Shown here piece by piece: positions 41,605-50,616 of a stretch of 64,000 nucleotides of DNA. The stretch is from CAG-873 sp910578365 (GTDB lineage Bacteria; Bacteroidota; Bacteroidia; Bacteroidales; Muribaculaceae): NCBI GenBank assembly GCA_951635545.1, contig OX620685.1, positions 3,472,001 to 3,536,000 on the forward strand. The letters are read 5' to 3'. The position numbers and the translations under genes are program-made. Every line of letters starts with the position of its first letter. Position 1 is the first letter of the stretch. The notes under the pieces were generated by a model. It ran no database searches and was not told the DNA's origin. It worked only from the letters and a program-made list of their open reading frames with translations.

Positions 41605-44586
41605 CTATACTGTTGCATCGGTATCCGGCTTTATCACCACACCTACTCCGCGTCTGCCGTTGATAGCTACCTCCAGAGGACTGGCAAAACGAACTACCCG
41701 CAGGAAGCGGCTCTCGTACTCGGCAGGCTGCAAATCGAGGTATCCGCTGTCGTAAAGACCGGAGTCGCTGGCCGGGTCGACGGTAAAGTACCCCACCCCG
41801 AACGAAGTGAGATTGTGGAAGAAGTGAGTGCCCTGACTCGGCTCTATACGGTAGTCGGGCAGCGATGCCTCTACAATAAGACGGGCCTGCGATATATCGG
41901 GCCAGTGTACCGGTATGCCCAGAGCCTCGTCACTCGAGCCCCAGCGGCCGGGTCCTATGAGTATGTAGTTTTCGTTAAGTTCGGCAAAGCGGCGGTTAAG
42001 GTCGTTGAGTTCGGCCACAACGGCGCGGTTGTTTGCAGAGTCGAAAGTATCGGTGCGTACATACACCACTGTGCACAGATTGTCGATGCGGCCATGCCCC
42101 AGGGCAGTGTTGCTACGCAGCAGCAGTCGCGAGGGCGGCACATCGAGGGCGGCGTCGTCGACCAGTTCCTTGCGGTCGATAATAGGCCGGATTTGCAACC
42201 AGTATATATGTCCTTTCGATTTCGTGGGGTCGGCGGCGTTGCGGGTGATATTGCAGGCGAATTCAATTTCTATGGGGCGCTGCATGGCGCTCTGCCCCTG
42301 CTTGAGCATGAAGTCGATGGCCGGAGCCAGAGGCACTACACGGTCGCGCAGTATATTGGCAAAGGTCACCAGCCTGCGTCCGCGGCCATGCTCGTAGTCG
42401 TATATCATGCAGTCGTTGGCGTCGTAAGTCGATACCATGTAGCGCAGCACGCCGGTGTCGGCAAACTGCTGCACGGGCAGTTTCACAAGGTTGAACGAGT
42501 CGTCGGCCGAGAATGTGCGTCCCTGGTCCTTGATTGGCAGCGCATAGAGTTCGCGCTGTGTATCGCGCAGGGCCAAATCGATGGTCGAGGTCTGCAGCAC
42601 CTTGTCGGGATGCAGCGGCGAAAAGCGCAAGCTTACACCACCGTCGACTATGTATTTGCCAAGTCCTACCGCAATCTCGGCCACGCCGTCCTCGGCTACC
42701 TCGTCGCCCAGCGGATAGTAATTGAGCGAGCGGCCCACACCGGAAAGCGACGGAAAGTAATAGTCGCCATGGCTGTGCCCTACCACTTCCTGTATTATCA
42801 CGGCCATTTTTTCCTGGTCGATTACATTGCTGGTGGCCGACATATATGCCTTTGAGGCCTGATAGAATACCGAAGCGTACACGCCTTTGATTGCCTCGCC
42901 GAGCATGCGCATGCGCTCATAGGGGTCCGGGTGGCACGGCACCATGTAGGTGGAGTATATGCCTGCGAAGGGCTGGTAATGCGAGTCTTCGAGCAGACTC
43001 GAGGATCGCACCGCCATCGGACGGTCGATAACCTCGAACAGAGCGAAAAAGTCCTCAATCAGCGACTCCGGCAGACGTGCGGCCAGAAAGTATGCCAGAA
43101 TCTCGTCGTCAGATATGTTGCTCAGAGCCGTGGGGTACAGACGGTTCTGAGCCATGAATTCATCGAATATATCGGTGCATAGCACAACGGTGCGCGGTAT
43201 GGTTATGGTCATGCCGCTGAAGTTGTCGCACACAGGATTCTTTTTTATGATTGAGTCGACGAAAGCAAGGCCGCGGCCTTTACCGCCGAGGCTGCCCTGC
43301 CCTATGCGGGCAAAGTTCGAGTAGTGGTCGAAACGGTCTTTTTTGAACACAGCCACCACGCCCCGGTTCTTCATCTTGCGGTACTTCACTATCAGGTCGA
43401 AGAACAGGCGGCTGGCGCGCGGAGCGTCTTCCACAGAGTTGAATCGGTGTTCCTTTATCACCTCTGCCAAGGGAAATAGGGCACGGCTGTACAGCCAGCG
43501 CGATATATCGTTGTTGAGCGCATGGTGATACAATGCGTCGGCCGGAATATCAAGTATGCGCCGCTGCAAATCCTTAAGGTTGCGTATGGTCATTATCTCG
43601 CTCCCGTCCTTGGGGTCGCGTATCACAAAGTCGCCGAAGCCGAAGTCGTGCATGATAGCCTCGCCGAGGTCTACCGACAGCTTTTTGGAGTTCTTGTCAA
43701 GGAATGTGCATCCGAGTTCCCGAGCCGGGGCGGCGTTTTCCACTTCCGACGATTCCACAATCACCGGCAGTGTGGCATCGCGGTCGTGCAGATACTTCAC
43801 CAGCCTCAGGCCGGCTCCGGAGTCCTTGACACCACCGCGTTTGAACGACACATCGGTAATCACGCCCAGAAAATGCTGTCCGTAGCGCTCGTAAAGCGCC
43901 ACAGCCTCTTCGTAATCGCGGGCGAGCATCACCTTCGGACGTCCGCGCATGCGCAGCATCTGTTCGTGCTCGTTCAGGGCCTCGGTACTGAAGGCCATCG
44001 ACTGCTTGAGCAGGAATTTGTATATATGCGGGAGTACCGACGAGTAAAAGCGCACAGAATCTTCCACCAGCAGTATCATCTGCACGCCTACATTGTCAAT
44101 GTCGGCGGCATTGAGTCGGTCTTCGAGCAGCTTTATGATGGCAAGTAAAAGGTCCATGTTTCCCAGCCAAGAGAACACATAGTCGATGTTCGACAAATCT
44201 TCGTTCTGCAGCCTGCGCGACACCTCTTTGCTGAACGGTGTAAGCACCACTATAGGGATGTTGGGGTCGAAGGCCTTGATAAGGCACGCTCCCTCGAATG
44301 TTTCGGACAACTCAACTCCGGGCATGGCAATAACCAGGTCGAAGTGTTTGTGCGATAGCTCCTCAATGGCTTCGCTCACATGCGACACTCTTTTAACCCG
44401 CGGCGGCGAACTGAGATTCAGCGCCACATATTCGAAATACAGCTGCTCTTCCACACGCCCGTCTTCCTCCATCATAAAGGCGTCGTAGCGCGATGCTATA
44501 AGCAACACGCTGAATACGCGGCTCTGCATCAGATTCTGAAAGGCTGTATCTTTCAGATACAATTGGCTCATTGCTTCTTCGTTCAT
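41605..44586 (-). CDS. PEP/pyruvate-binding (PPDK N-terminal) protein with receiver-like N-terminus
   Basis: 993 residues. The N-terminal about 350 residues resemble two response-regulator receiver folds (FSVLLIASRYDAFM ... FDLVIAMPGVELS; ILLVEDSVRFYSSVLPHIYKFLL). The middle and C-terminus are an ATP-grasp PEP/pyruvate-binding domain with GQGSLGGKGRGLAFVDS and RSSSLLEDSHYQPFAGIYSTY. The swivelling His and PEP-domain of a complete PPDK are not present. This architecture is known from Bacteroidetes but its substrate is not established. The start at 44586 was chosen since a -7 element lies at 44608-44615; the longer frame starts upstream of that. Confidence 0.8.
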   Translation of the reverse strand: MNEEAMSQLYLKDTAFQNLMQSRVFSVLLIASRYDAFMMEEDGRVEEQLYFEYVALNLSSPPRVKRVSHVSEAIEELSHKHFDLVIAMPGVELSETFEGACLIKAFDPNIPIVVLTPFSKEVSRRLQNEDLSNIDYVFSWLGNMDLLLAIIKLLEDRLNAADIDNVGVQMILLVEDSVRFYSSVLPHIYKFLLKQSMAFSTEALNEHEQMLRMRGRPKVMLARDYEEAVALYERYGQHFLGVITDVSFKRGGVKDSGAGLRLVKYLHDRDATLPVIVESSEVENAAPARELGCTFLDKNSKKLSVDLGEAIMHDFGFGDFVIRDPKDGSEIMTIRNLKDLQRRILDIPADALYHHALNNDISRWLYSRALFPLAEVIKEHRFNSVEDAPRASRLFFDLIVKYRKMKNRGVVAVFKKDRFDHYSNFARIGQGSLGGKGRGLAFVDSIIKKNPVCDNFSGMTITIPRTVVLCTDIFDEFMAQNRLYPTALSNISDDEILAYFLAARLPESLIEDFFALFEVIDRPMAVRSSSLLEDSHYQPFAGIYSTYMVPCHPDPYERMRMLGEAIKGVYASVFYQASKAYMSATSNVIDQEKMAVIIQEVVGHSHGDYYFPSLSGVGRSLNYYPLGDEVAEDGVAEIAVGLGKYIVDGGVSLRFSPLHPDKVLQTSTIDLALRDTQRELYALPIKDQGRTFSADDSFNLVKLPVQQFADTGVLRYMVSTYDANDCMIYDYEHGRGRRLVTFANILRDRVVPLAPAIDFMLKQGQSAMQRPIEIEFACNITRNAADPTKSKGHIYWLQIRPIIDRKELVDDAALDVPPSRLLLRSNTALGHGRIDNLCTVVYVRTDTFDSANNRAVVAELNDLNRRFAELNENYILIGPGRWGSSDEALGIPVHWPDISQARLIVEASLPDYRIEPSQGTHFFHNLTSFGVGYFTVDPASDSGLYDSGYLDLQPAEYESRFLRVVRFASPLEVAINGRRGVGVVIKPDTDATV

Positions 44587-44607
44587 CGTCGGCTGGTATT
44601 TAATACA

Positions 44608-44615
44608 CAAAGTTA
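44608..44615 (-). promoter_or_regulatory. -7 element (TAACTTTG) of the PPDK-like operon
   Basis: TAACTTTG on the minus strand, about 21 bp before the chosen start. The -33 position does not match TTTG. It should serve the three genes down to 38035. Confidence 0.6.
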
Positions 44616-44649
44616 GTGAATTGGCACGAAATATCCGACTGATTTGCAA

Positions 44650-45504
44650 AAAAGTTTGTATTTTTTCGGCAGGCCGATATTTGTATTTATAGGCATCAAA
44701 ACGAAAACTACCAATAGCAGCTGAGATGTTTTGAGTGTATTACACTATAAATTAAGCGTATACACACAATAATGTTTAATGACAATATAAAAACGAACAC
44801 TACCAAAACTTGAATTTAGTTGAATTGGGCTTTAATAATCGGGCCGCGCCGTTTAACGAGCGTTTAATGCGGCTTTAATTCCCCTTTAATTGGCTTTAAT
44901 ATTGTGCGGCTGCATGGCTGGTTTTCGCCGGCTGTGTGGCTGCTGCTGTTGTGCGGGCGGTAGAATGAGCCGGAGAGGGTCAGAGGGCGCGAAATTCAAG
45001 CGTTTACGGCGTTTGTGGGAAGTTGTGCCGGTTGGTTGGCAGGGCGGAAAGAAGCGAGCGCAGCGCGCCCATGTACATGAGTGATCCAACGGGGAGGTCG
45101 GGTGTTAAATATGCCGTTAAATGGCGATGGCTGCGGGGTACTCTGAGAGGGGTAAAACGGGGGTAAAAGAGCGGTCGAAAATGTGCACGTTTCGTTTGAA
45201 AAAAGGGGTTGGATGGTCAGTTGGATAGTCAGTTGGGTGGTCATTGGCGCATAGGTACGCACCCCCATACGGACAAAATCGGCTATGAAAACCGCAATTT
45301 TGAAGCGATACGACCCCCTTTAATGTCAGAAACGCCCCCCCTTAAAACAGCGGCTAAAATTCATTAAAGTGGCTGATAATAAGCGTTTAATGTATTTAAG
45401 GGCTGAAAATACGGAGAAAAAACGCTTAAAAACCCTATTTAGGGGAGCTGGAGGGGGTCAGTTTAGAGGGCACGGAAAAACACGGTAAGGAAAGCAAATG
45501 CGAC
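44650..45504. other. Noncoding junction: chromosome to left end of Mu-like prophage
   Basis: About 850 bp without a credible gene. The first about 170 bp are A/T-rich and may still be chromosomal. From about 44830 the sequence resembles the rest of the phage, with a phased TTTAA array (44831-44900), GTTAAAT repeats 12 bp apart (45104, 45116), and further [TCA]TTAA copies at 45319, 45341, 45362 and 45385 (22, 21 and 23 bp apart). The exact phage end, expected as 5'-TG with a 5-bp duplication, cannot be fixed from one side. Confidence 0.5.
44831..44900 (+). repeat. Helically phased TTTAA(T/C) array at the phage left end
   Basis: Six copies of TTTAAT or TTTAAC begin at 44831, 44852, 44863, 44874, 44885 and 44895, that is 21, 11, 11, 11 and 10 bp apart, in a G/C-rich background. 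The spacing equals one or two DNA turns. Confidence 0.75.
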
Positions 45505-45957
45505 TCATGGGGCAACGGCGGGGGCTGTCTGCGTATGGACCTGTGCAATGATATTCTCGTTTTTTTCCTTTTCCAGTCGTTCGATTTCGCGGCGAGCCTG
45601 TGCAAGCTGTTCACGCAACTGCCCCAATTCTTCCGCCTGTTGTCTAATGGTGAGGTCTTTTTGACTGAGAATATCGAGTAATTTTAATTCTATTTCAGAG
45701 GACCGGCGACCCGGTTGTTTTTTTTCGTCTTCGCTCCGAAAGTCAAAAGGCTCTCCCCTATCGGCAATCAGCCACTCTAAGTTTATTTCCGCGATTGCGG
45801 AAACCTTTTCAAGAACTTCAAATGAGGGGTTGCCTTGTCGCTTGCCAACTATGTTGTCAATAACAGACGGTGCTACGCCTATTGTATTGGCAAAGGCGCT
45901 TTTATTGCCGCCGAATAGCGCTTTTATTATCTTGTTGAAACGTTCGTTTATAGTCAT
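45505..45957 (-). CDS. Phage repressor (HTH, coiled-coil C-terminus)
   Basis: 150 residues. The N-terminal helix-turn-helix (about residues 14-45, KSAFANTIGVAPSVIDNIVGKRQGNPSFEVLEK) is of the Cro/C1 type and is followed by a Glu/Lys/Gln-rich coiled coil (about residues 90-135) that probably mediates oligomerisation. It is divergent from the early operon and separated from it by a 180-bp control region with palindromic sites, the expected position of the lysogeny repressor. Confidence 0.82.
   Translation of the reverse strand: MTINERFNKIIKALFGGNKSAFANTIGVAPSVIDNIVGKRQGNPSFEVLEKVSAIAEINLEWLIADRGEPFDFRSEDEKKQPGRRSSEIELKLLDILSQKDLTIRQQAEELGQLREQLAQARREIERLEKEKNENIIAQVHTQTAPAVAP
45787..45802. promoter_or_regulatory. 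Candidate internal operator (perfect palindrome)
   Basis: TTCCGC-GATT-GCGGAA lies inside the repressor coding sequence and carries the same TTCCGC half-site as the two upstream operators. Confidence 0.45.
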
Positions 45958-45974
45958 GGTGAAATCATTAAAAA

Positions 45975-46030
45975 TTCCGCATCTGCGTAAAAAAGTTGCT
46001 GAAAAATTTTTTATTTCCGCAAATGCGTAT
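45975..46030. promoter_or_regulatory. Two candidate repressor operators
   Basis: TTCCGCATCTGCGTA (45975-45989) and TTCCGCAAATGCGTA (46015-46029) differ only in the central bases; each holds the palindrome CGCA-NN-TGCG (45978-45987 and 46018-46027). The second lies between the -33 and -7 positions of the early promoter. Confidence 0.7.
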
Positions 46031-46038
46031 TATCTTTG
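46031..46038 (+). promoter_or_regulatory. Early promoter -7 element (TATCTTTG)
   Basis: TATCTTTG next to the second operator, 103 bp before the first early gene. It would be shut by a repressor bound to 46018-46027. Confidence 0.65.
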
Positions 46039-46140
46039 CAGCGTGTTACCGAGGTAAGCGCCCCCAAAGATACAAAAAAATGGGGAGGTGGCCAAAGGTA
46101 GCACGGAGTTAAACGCATTAGAAACCAAAGTAAAAGGACA

Positions 46141-46353
46141 ATGGAAGCAATCAAGCTAAGCATCGGGTTCCGGGAGTGGTCGAAGTTCCCCGACTTCGTG
46201 GAGATGATAAACGCCGAGGCGGAAATGTTCGCCTATGCGATAGACAACACTACGGCGATAATCGTAACGCAAGGCTGCTGCGGCACGGCATGGGTCGAGG
46301 CACAGGCGGAGCGGTGGTTTGAGGACCAGTACACAGAAACAATCAAAAAGTAA
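46141..46353 (+). CDS. Phage early protein, unknown
   Basis: 70 residues, no recognised family. Contains TQGCCGTAWVEAQAERWFEDQY; no membrane segment. The start is fixed by the motif GTAAAAGGACA at 46130-46140 that directly abuts the ATG. First gene of the early operon. Confidence 0.6.
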   Translation: MEAIKLSIGFREWSKFPDFVEMINAEAEMFAYAIDNTTAIIVTQGCCGTAWVEAQAERWFEDQYTETIKK

Positions 46354-46359
46354 AAGGAT

Positions 46360-46752
46360 ATGAGAACAGTAGTAACAAAGCGCTACATCGATGCAAGTCC
46401 GGAGGCGCAGGCGAAGCTCGCCAAGGTTTTCAACGTGACCCCGAAATACGTTTATATGTGCCTGACCTATAGTGCAGACAATGAAAAGGCGCGCAAGATC
46501 CGCTATGCGGCGGAGCATGTGTATGGCGCTACGCCAATGCTCCACTGCCCGGAGTGCGAGCCCCTGCACAACGTCACGGAGGACGGGCGCGAACTCATGG
46601 TGCAGAACTTCGACAACGGCGTGAAGTTGGAGATAGACAAACAGACCGGGGAAACCTGGGTCACAAACCGACGCAGCGAAACGGTTATGCACAAGCAGTG
46701 CATAACTATCCCGCAGCTGACGGAAATTCAGGTGATGGCTGAAAATATGTAG
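46360..46752 (+). CDS. Phage early protein, possible DNA-binding N-terminus
   Basis: 130 residues. Residues 10-40 (ASPEAQAKLAKVFNVTPKYVYMCLTY) look like a helix-turn-helix. A CPxC pair follows (MLHCPECEPLHN). In position it matches the small Ner-like regulators that follow the repressor in Mu-like phages, but the assignment is not supported by similarity. GTAAAAGGATA abuts its start. It ends with TAG. Confidence 0.6.
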   Translation: MRTVVTKRYIDASPEAQAKLAKVFNVTPKYVYMCLTYSADNEKARKIRYAAEHVYGATPMLHCPECEPLHNVTEDGRELMVQNFDNGVKLEIDKQTGETWVTNRRSETVMHKQCITIPQLTEIQVMAENM

Positions 46753-46756
46753 GATT

Positions 46757-47134
46757 ATGGAAAGAGTTACAAAGTACGTATATTCAACCGAAGAACTCGC
46801 GTCTGTGCTATCCCCAGTTGCGAGACGTGAAATGGCGCGTCGGTATTTTCCCAATACCGTTGAAAAATTGAAGCTACCAGACGGGCAAACATATATCGAG
46901 GCATTGGCGGATGCTCTCCGGACCGTAGATAATGCTCTTCAATCCAAAGTTCTTCTCCTGCTTGTACGGCTTTACCGGCAGAACCTGCGTAAATGGCGGG
47001 CACCGAGGGAGAAATACACTGAATGTCTTGCAGCTGTGCTAAGTTTTGTAGAGTCTTGTGGACTAACTCCCGATTCTCAAACAGTGCATAGCGTCCGGGA
47101 TATACTACAGCAAAAGCGATTTCCCAAGGATTAA
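46757..47134 (+). CDS. Phage early protein, unknown
   Basis: 125 residues, mostly helical, no family recognised. Contains VARREMARRYFPN and LQSKVLLLLVRLYRQNLRKWRAPR. It lies between the HTH-like gene and the transposase. 4 bp after the previous stop. Confidence 0.55.
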   Translation: MERVTKYVYSTEELASVLSPVARREMARRYFPNTVEKLKLPDGQTYIEALADALRTVDNALQSKVLLLLVRLYRQNLRKWRAPREKYTECLAAVLSFVESCGLTPDSQTVHSVRDILQQKRFPKD

Positions 47135-47197
47135 TAACAGTAGGCTTTTTCATAAGGATAGTTCTTGGAGTAACAGGCCACAAAGATAGTAAAAGGA

Positions 47198-49246
47198 ATG
47201 GAAATAATCAACGGCACACTTTGCATAAGCCACGCGGAGCTCACCGGGCGGATTATCACCACGGCCAATCTTAAAGCCCTGGTGAGAAAAGGCCAGGTCA
47301 AGCAAGTGGTCAAGGGCGGCAACGGTCGGCAGGCCTGGTATGCCGTCGACAGTTTCGCGCTGAAATGGCGAACGGAGGTTTACAAGCGATACCCGGACGC
47401 AAAGGAACAGGCCGAGAGCCGGGTGTTTATGGACACTGTGGAGCCTGACGGCGCAGCCTTTGACTTTTTCCAGAGCTATACGCTGAGCGACGGACGGCAT
47501 TTGCCTGAGGACAAAGTTTTGGAGTATGCCAGCAACGCGGCAATAATGAACGCTTTCCGCCGGTGCTGGGACGCTCATGTGAGCAAGCGGCAGCGGAGCG
47601 GCAAGCGCACCACGCTGGCAAAAGAGTTCTGGGCGCGTGCCGCTGCGGCATTGCCGAGGCTTGCCGACCGTTTCCCCCACTCGCTGCCAAACAATTCAAA
47701 ATGGTTAAGCATGAGGTTTAAAGAGTATGTGCGCGACGGGTATGTGTGCTTTATCTCCGGCAGATTCCTGAACGGCAACGCCGGCAAGGTGCTGACCGAT
47801 GAACAGGTGGGCTATCTGGCCACTCTGATAAGCAACCCCAACAACGTGCAGGACACCGTTGTTGCGAAAGCCTACAACGCGAAAGCGCGGTTATTGGGCT
47901 GGAAAGAGATAACGGTGGCAGCCGTGGGCGTGTGGCGCGAGAAGCTGCAATTAGAGGCGGCCGCCGGCCGTCTGGGCGTTACGAATTTCCGCAACCACAA
48001 GACAATGCAGGTGAAGCGGAGCCGCCCGACCGTACCGTTCCTGATGTGCTCGCTTGACGGCTGGACCGTGGAGCTGCTGTATCAGAAAACGAGGACGGAC
48101 AAAAAGGGGCACAACGTAACGACCTACACAAACCGCCTTACAATCGTGGTGGTGCTTGACCCGTGTGTCGATTATCCTATGGGCTACGCGGTGGGCGACC
48201 ATGAGTGTCCGGAGCTGATAAAAGCGGCATTAAGGAACGCCGCAGTGCACAGCCGGGAGCTGACCGGGCAAATGCTGAGATACAACCAGGTGCAGAGCGA
48301 CCGCTACGCGATAAGCTGCATGAAAGACCTGTATGCCGTATTGGGCGACAAGGTGATCCCGGCACAGGCCCACAACGCCAAGGCCAAGCCGGTGGAGCCG
48401 TATTTCAACCACCTCAATACGACATACTGCCAGCTGTGCGCCAACTGGGGCGGCTACGGCGTGACGACCAACCCGAAGCGGCAGCCGAACAGTGAGGCGT
48501 TGAACAGGCGCCGCCACAGTTTTCCGGACGAAGCTGGAGTCCGCGCCCAAATTGATGAAATGATGAGATTGGAGCGGAAACAGAAAATCGGCAAGCTCAT
48601 GGAGAAGCTGGCGAACCTGAAACCCGAGCACACCCTGCCGATGAGCCGCGAAATGTACCTGCTGAACTTCGGCGCCGAAACCGGCTTTAAGAACGTTTTG
48701 GAGGGCTGCGGCTTACGCCCCACCATTTTAGGCGTGAAGCGCGATTATGACTGCTTCGACCTGACATTCAGGGATCACGCCTCAGAGCGTTGGACAGTGC
48801 GATATGACCCCGACGACCTGCACGATGTTTTGGCGGTGAGCGAGGACGGCACCCACCGCTATATGCTTGAGGAAAAGTATGTGCAGCCAATGGCACTTGC
48901 CGACCGCAAGCCCGGCGACGCAGAACAACTCCAGAGAGTACGCGACTATAACGTGGCACTGGAAGCCGAAACAGGGCGCAGGCTCGCCCACCACTATGAG
49001 GGAGCAAAGCGCACGATCGAACGCACCCGAGAACTGCCGATCTACGGCACCCCGGCGCTGGGCGCGTGCCTGGAGGACAAGCTTATGCTGACAGACAGCC
49101 GGGGCCAGCACAAGGACAACAGGAGCCGCAAAAGACTGGCTGCCGCCGACATTGAGGCCTTAGAGGTCGAAACCGTGGAAATACCGGTTACACGCCAGGG
49201 CGATGCGGTGGAAGCATACCAAGTAAACGATTATTCAATTTTTTAA
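47198..49246 (+). CDS. Mu-type transposase (DDE, MuA-like)
   Basis: 682 residues. The N-terminal about 100 residues resemble the MuA DNA-binding region (ISHAELTGRIITTANLKALVRKGQVKQVVKGGNGRQAWYAV). A catalytic DDE core follows with Asp in LMCSLDGWTVELL (residue 287), Asp in QVQSDRYAISC (368) and Glu in AKPVEPYFNHLN (400), and a C-terminal Mu-transposase beta-barrel-like domain. It binds phage ends and joins them to target DNA with the neighbouring ATPase. GTAAAAGGA abuts the start. Confidence 0.93.
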   Translation: MEIINGTLCISHAELTGRIITTANLKALVRKGQVKQVVKGGNGRQAWYAVDSFALKWRTEVYKRYPDAKEQAESRVFMDTVEPDGAAFDFFQSYTLSDGRHLPEDKVLEYASNAAIMNAFRRCWDAHVSKRQRSGKRTTLAKEFWARAAAALPRLADRFPHSLPNNSKWLSMRFKEYVRDGYVCFISGRFLNGNAGKVLTDEQVGYLATLISNPNNVQDTVVAKAYNAKARLLGWKEITVAAVGVWREKLQLEAAAGRLGVTNFRNHKTMQVKRSRPTVPFLMCSLDGWTVELLYQKTRTDKKGHNVTTYTNRLTIVVVLDPCVDYPMGYAVGDHECPELIKAALRNAAVHSRELTGQMLRYNQVQSDRYAISCMKDLYAVLGDKVIPAQAHNAKAKPVEPYFNHLNTTYCQLCANWGGYGVTTNPKRQPNSEALNRRRHSFPDEAGVRAQIDEMMRLERKQKIGKLMEKLANLKPEHTLPMSREMYLLNFGAETGFKNVLEGCGLRPTILGVKRDYDCFDLTFRDHASERWTVRYDPDDLHDVLAVSEDGTHRYMLEEKYVQPMALADRKPGDAEQLQRVRDYNVALEAETGRRLAHHYEGAKRTIERTRELPIYGTPALGACLEDKLMLTDSRGQHKDNRSRKRLAAADIEALEVETVEIPVTRQGDAVEAYQVNDYSIF

Positions 49247-49259
49247 GACGTAAAAGGAC

Positions 49260-50114
49260 ATGACAACAGAACAGAAAAAACAGATCGCCGACCAGCTCCG
49301 CGCGTATGTGGAGCAAAAAGGGAGCGGCAACAAGGCGGCCAACAGCCTTAACGGCGTGAGCAGCGCGACAATCAGCAAGGTACTGACCGGAAAATGGGAG
49401 ACAATCGCCGACGACATGTGGCGGAGCATAGCGGCCCAGACCGTGAGCGCCGAGGCCAAGGGGTGGCAGGTGGTGAAGACCCGGGCCTACGAGGTAATGA
49501 CATTCACGCTTGCGAGCGTGCAGGGGGACAGCCTGACGGCGGCCGTTATCGGCGGGGCCGGGAGCGGCAAGACCGAGGCAATAAAGAACTATACCGCCGG
49601 AGGGCGCAATGTGTATCATTTGGTGTGCTCCGAGTATTGGAACCGGCGCACGTTCATGGCGAAAGTGTTGCAGAGCATGGGCGTGACGTACAGCGGCAAC
49701 ACCGTGGCCGACATGATGGAAACCATTGTCGACACGTTGAAGCGCAAAGAGTCGCCGCTGATAGTTCTGGACGAGGCCGACAAGCTAAGCGACCAGGTGC
49801 TTTACTTTTTCATAAGCCTGTACAACCAGCTCGAGGATCAGTGCGGCATCATGCTGACGGCGACGAGCAACCTGAAAGCGCGGATCGAGCGCGGTCTGCG
49901 TCTGAACCGCAAGGGGTATGCGGAAATTTACAGCCGCATAGGGCGCAAATTCGTGGAACTGCCTTTGCCAAACAGCGAGGACGTGGCGGCGGTGTGCGTG
50001 GCCAACGGAGTGAGCGACACCAAGGCAATAAACAGGGTGATCGACGAGGCCGACGGCGACCTGCGGCGCGTGAAACGCAGCGTGTGGGCTAAGGTGAAAG
50101 GAGGTGCGCGATGA
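49260..50114 (+). CDS. MuB-like AAA ATPase (transposition target selector)
   Basis: 284 residues. N-terminal helix-turn-helix (about residues 20-45, GSGNKAANSLNGVSSATISKVLTGKW), then an AAA fold with Walker A GGAGSGKT (98-105) and Walker B LIVLDEAD (167-174). MuB forms filaments on target DNA and activates the transposase. It starts at GTAAAAGGACATG (49250-49262) and overlaps the next gene by four bases. Confidence 0.92.
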   Translation: MTTEQKKQIADQLRAYVEQKGSGNKAANSLNGVSSATISKVLTGKWETIADDMWRSIAAQTVSAEAKGWQVVKTRAYEVMTFTLASVQGDSLTAAVIGGAGSGKTEAIKNYTAGGRNVYHLVCSEYWNRRTFMAKVLQSMGVTYSGNTVADMMETIVDTLKRKESPLIVLDEADKLSDQVLYFFISLYNQLEDQCGIMLTATSNLKARIERGLRLNRKGYAEIYSRIGRKFVELPLPNSEDVAAVCVANGVSDTKAINRVIDEADGDLRRVKRSVWAKVKGGAR

Positions 50115-50386
50115 GCGGCAAGATAACAGTAACATTCAAGGGCGGCAAACGTCGGGTGCTCAAATCGCCCGATACGCTGCCGATGATAGACGGACGGCGT
50201 GAGGCTTACTTCGTGTTTAACAATTTCCAGGTTTATATCGGGTACAGTGACGGAGAGATAGACGAGGATGGCGACTTTTGCGTAAGGGCTGCCAATTCAG
50301 GTATAAAAGGCGTCGCCGGCATTAGCTTGCCTGCTGCCCGGCTTATGGGCTGGGCTTATGTGAACCCCAAAAGAGCGAAGCGATGA
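50111..50386 (+). CDS. Phage protein, unknown
   Basis: 91 residues; acidic central part YIGYSDGEIDEDGDFCVRAAN; no family recognised. Coupled by ATGA to both neighbours. Confidence 0.6.
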   Translation: MSGKITVTFKGGKRRVLKSPDTLPMIDGRREAYFVFNNFQVYIGYSDGEIDEDGDFCVRAANSGIKGVAGISLPAARLMGWAYVNPKRAKR

Positions 50387-50610
50387 ATAATTTGGCAGTG
50401 TTCTGGATAATGGGCGACTGGATACCCACGCCGCTTGCTGAATGGCTGAAAAATATGCCAGTGACCGACATTGAAGTTGGTATGTGGACGTTTGGCGACT
50501 GCCTGGTGTCAATCAGTGGAAGCACAGACAAGGAAGTAATGGACAAACGAAAAGCATTTAACACAATGATAGAGGCCAAGGTCTACGGCCCCCAAGTCAG
50601 CAGAATGTAA
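50383..50610 (+). CDS. Phage protein, unknown
   Basis: 75 residues, FGDCLVSISGSTDKEVMDKRKAF near the middle; no family recognised. Start overlaps previous stop. Confidence 0.55.
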   Translation: MNNLAVFWIMGDWIPTPLAEWLKNMPVTDIEVGMWTFGDCLVSISGSTDKEVMDKRKAFNTMIEAKVYGPQVSRM

Positions 50611-50616
50611 TAGACT

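Noticed and set aside
41815..42855. Plus-strand ORF (346 codons)
   Set aside because: Antisense of the PEP/pyruvate-binding gene; no domain.
44831..44900. CRISPR array
   Set aside because: The repeat unit is only 6 bp at 11-bp period; there are no spacers of about 30 bp and no cas genes.
44886..45268. Short ORFs in the phage left region
   Set aside because: Low-complexity Pro/Cys-rich products in both strands without start signals; better explained as noncoding end DNA.
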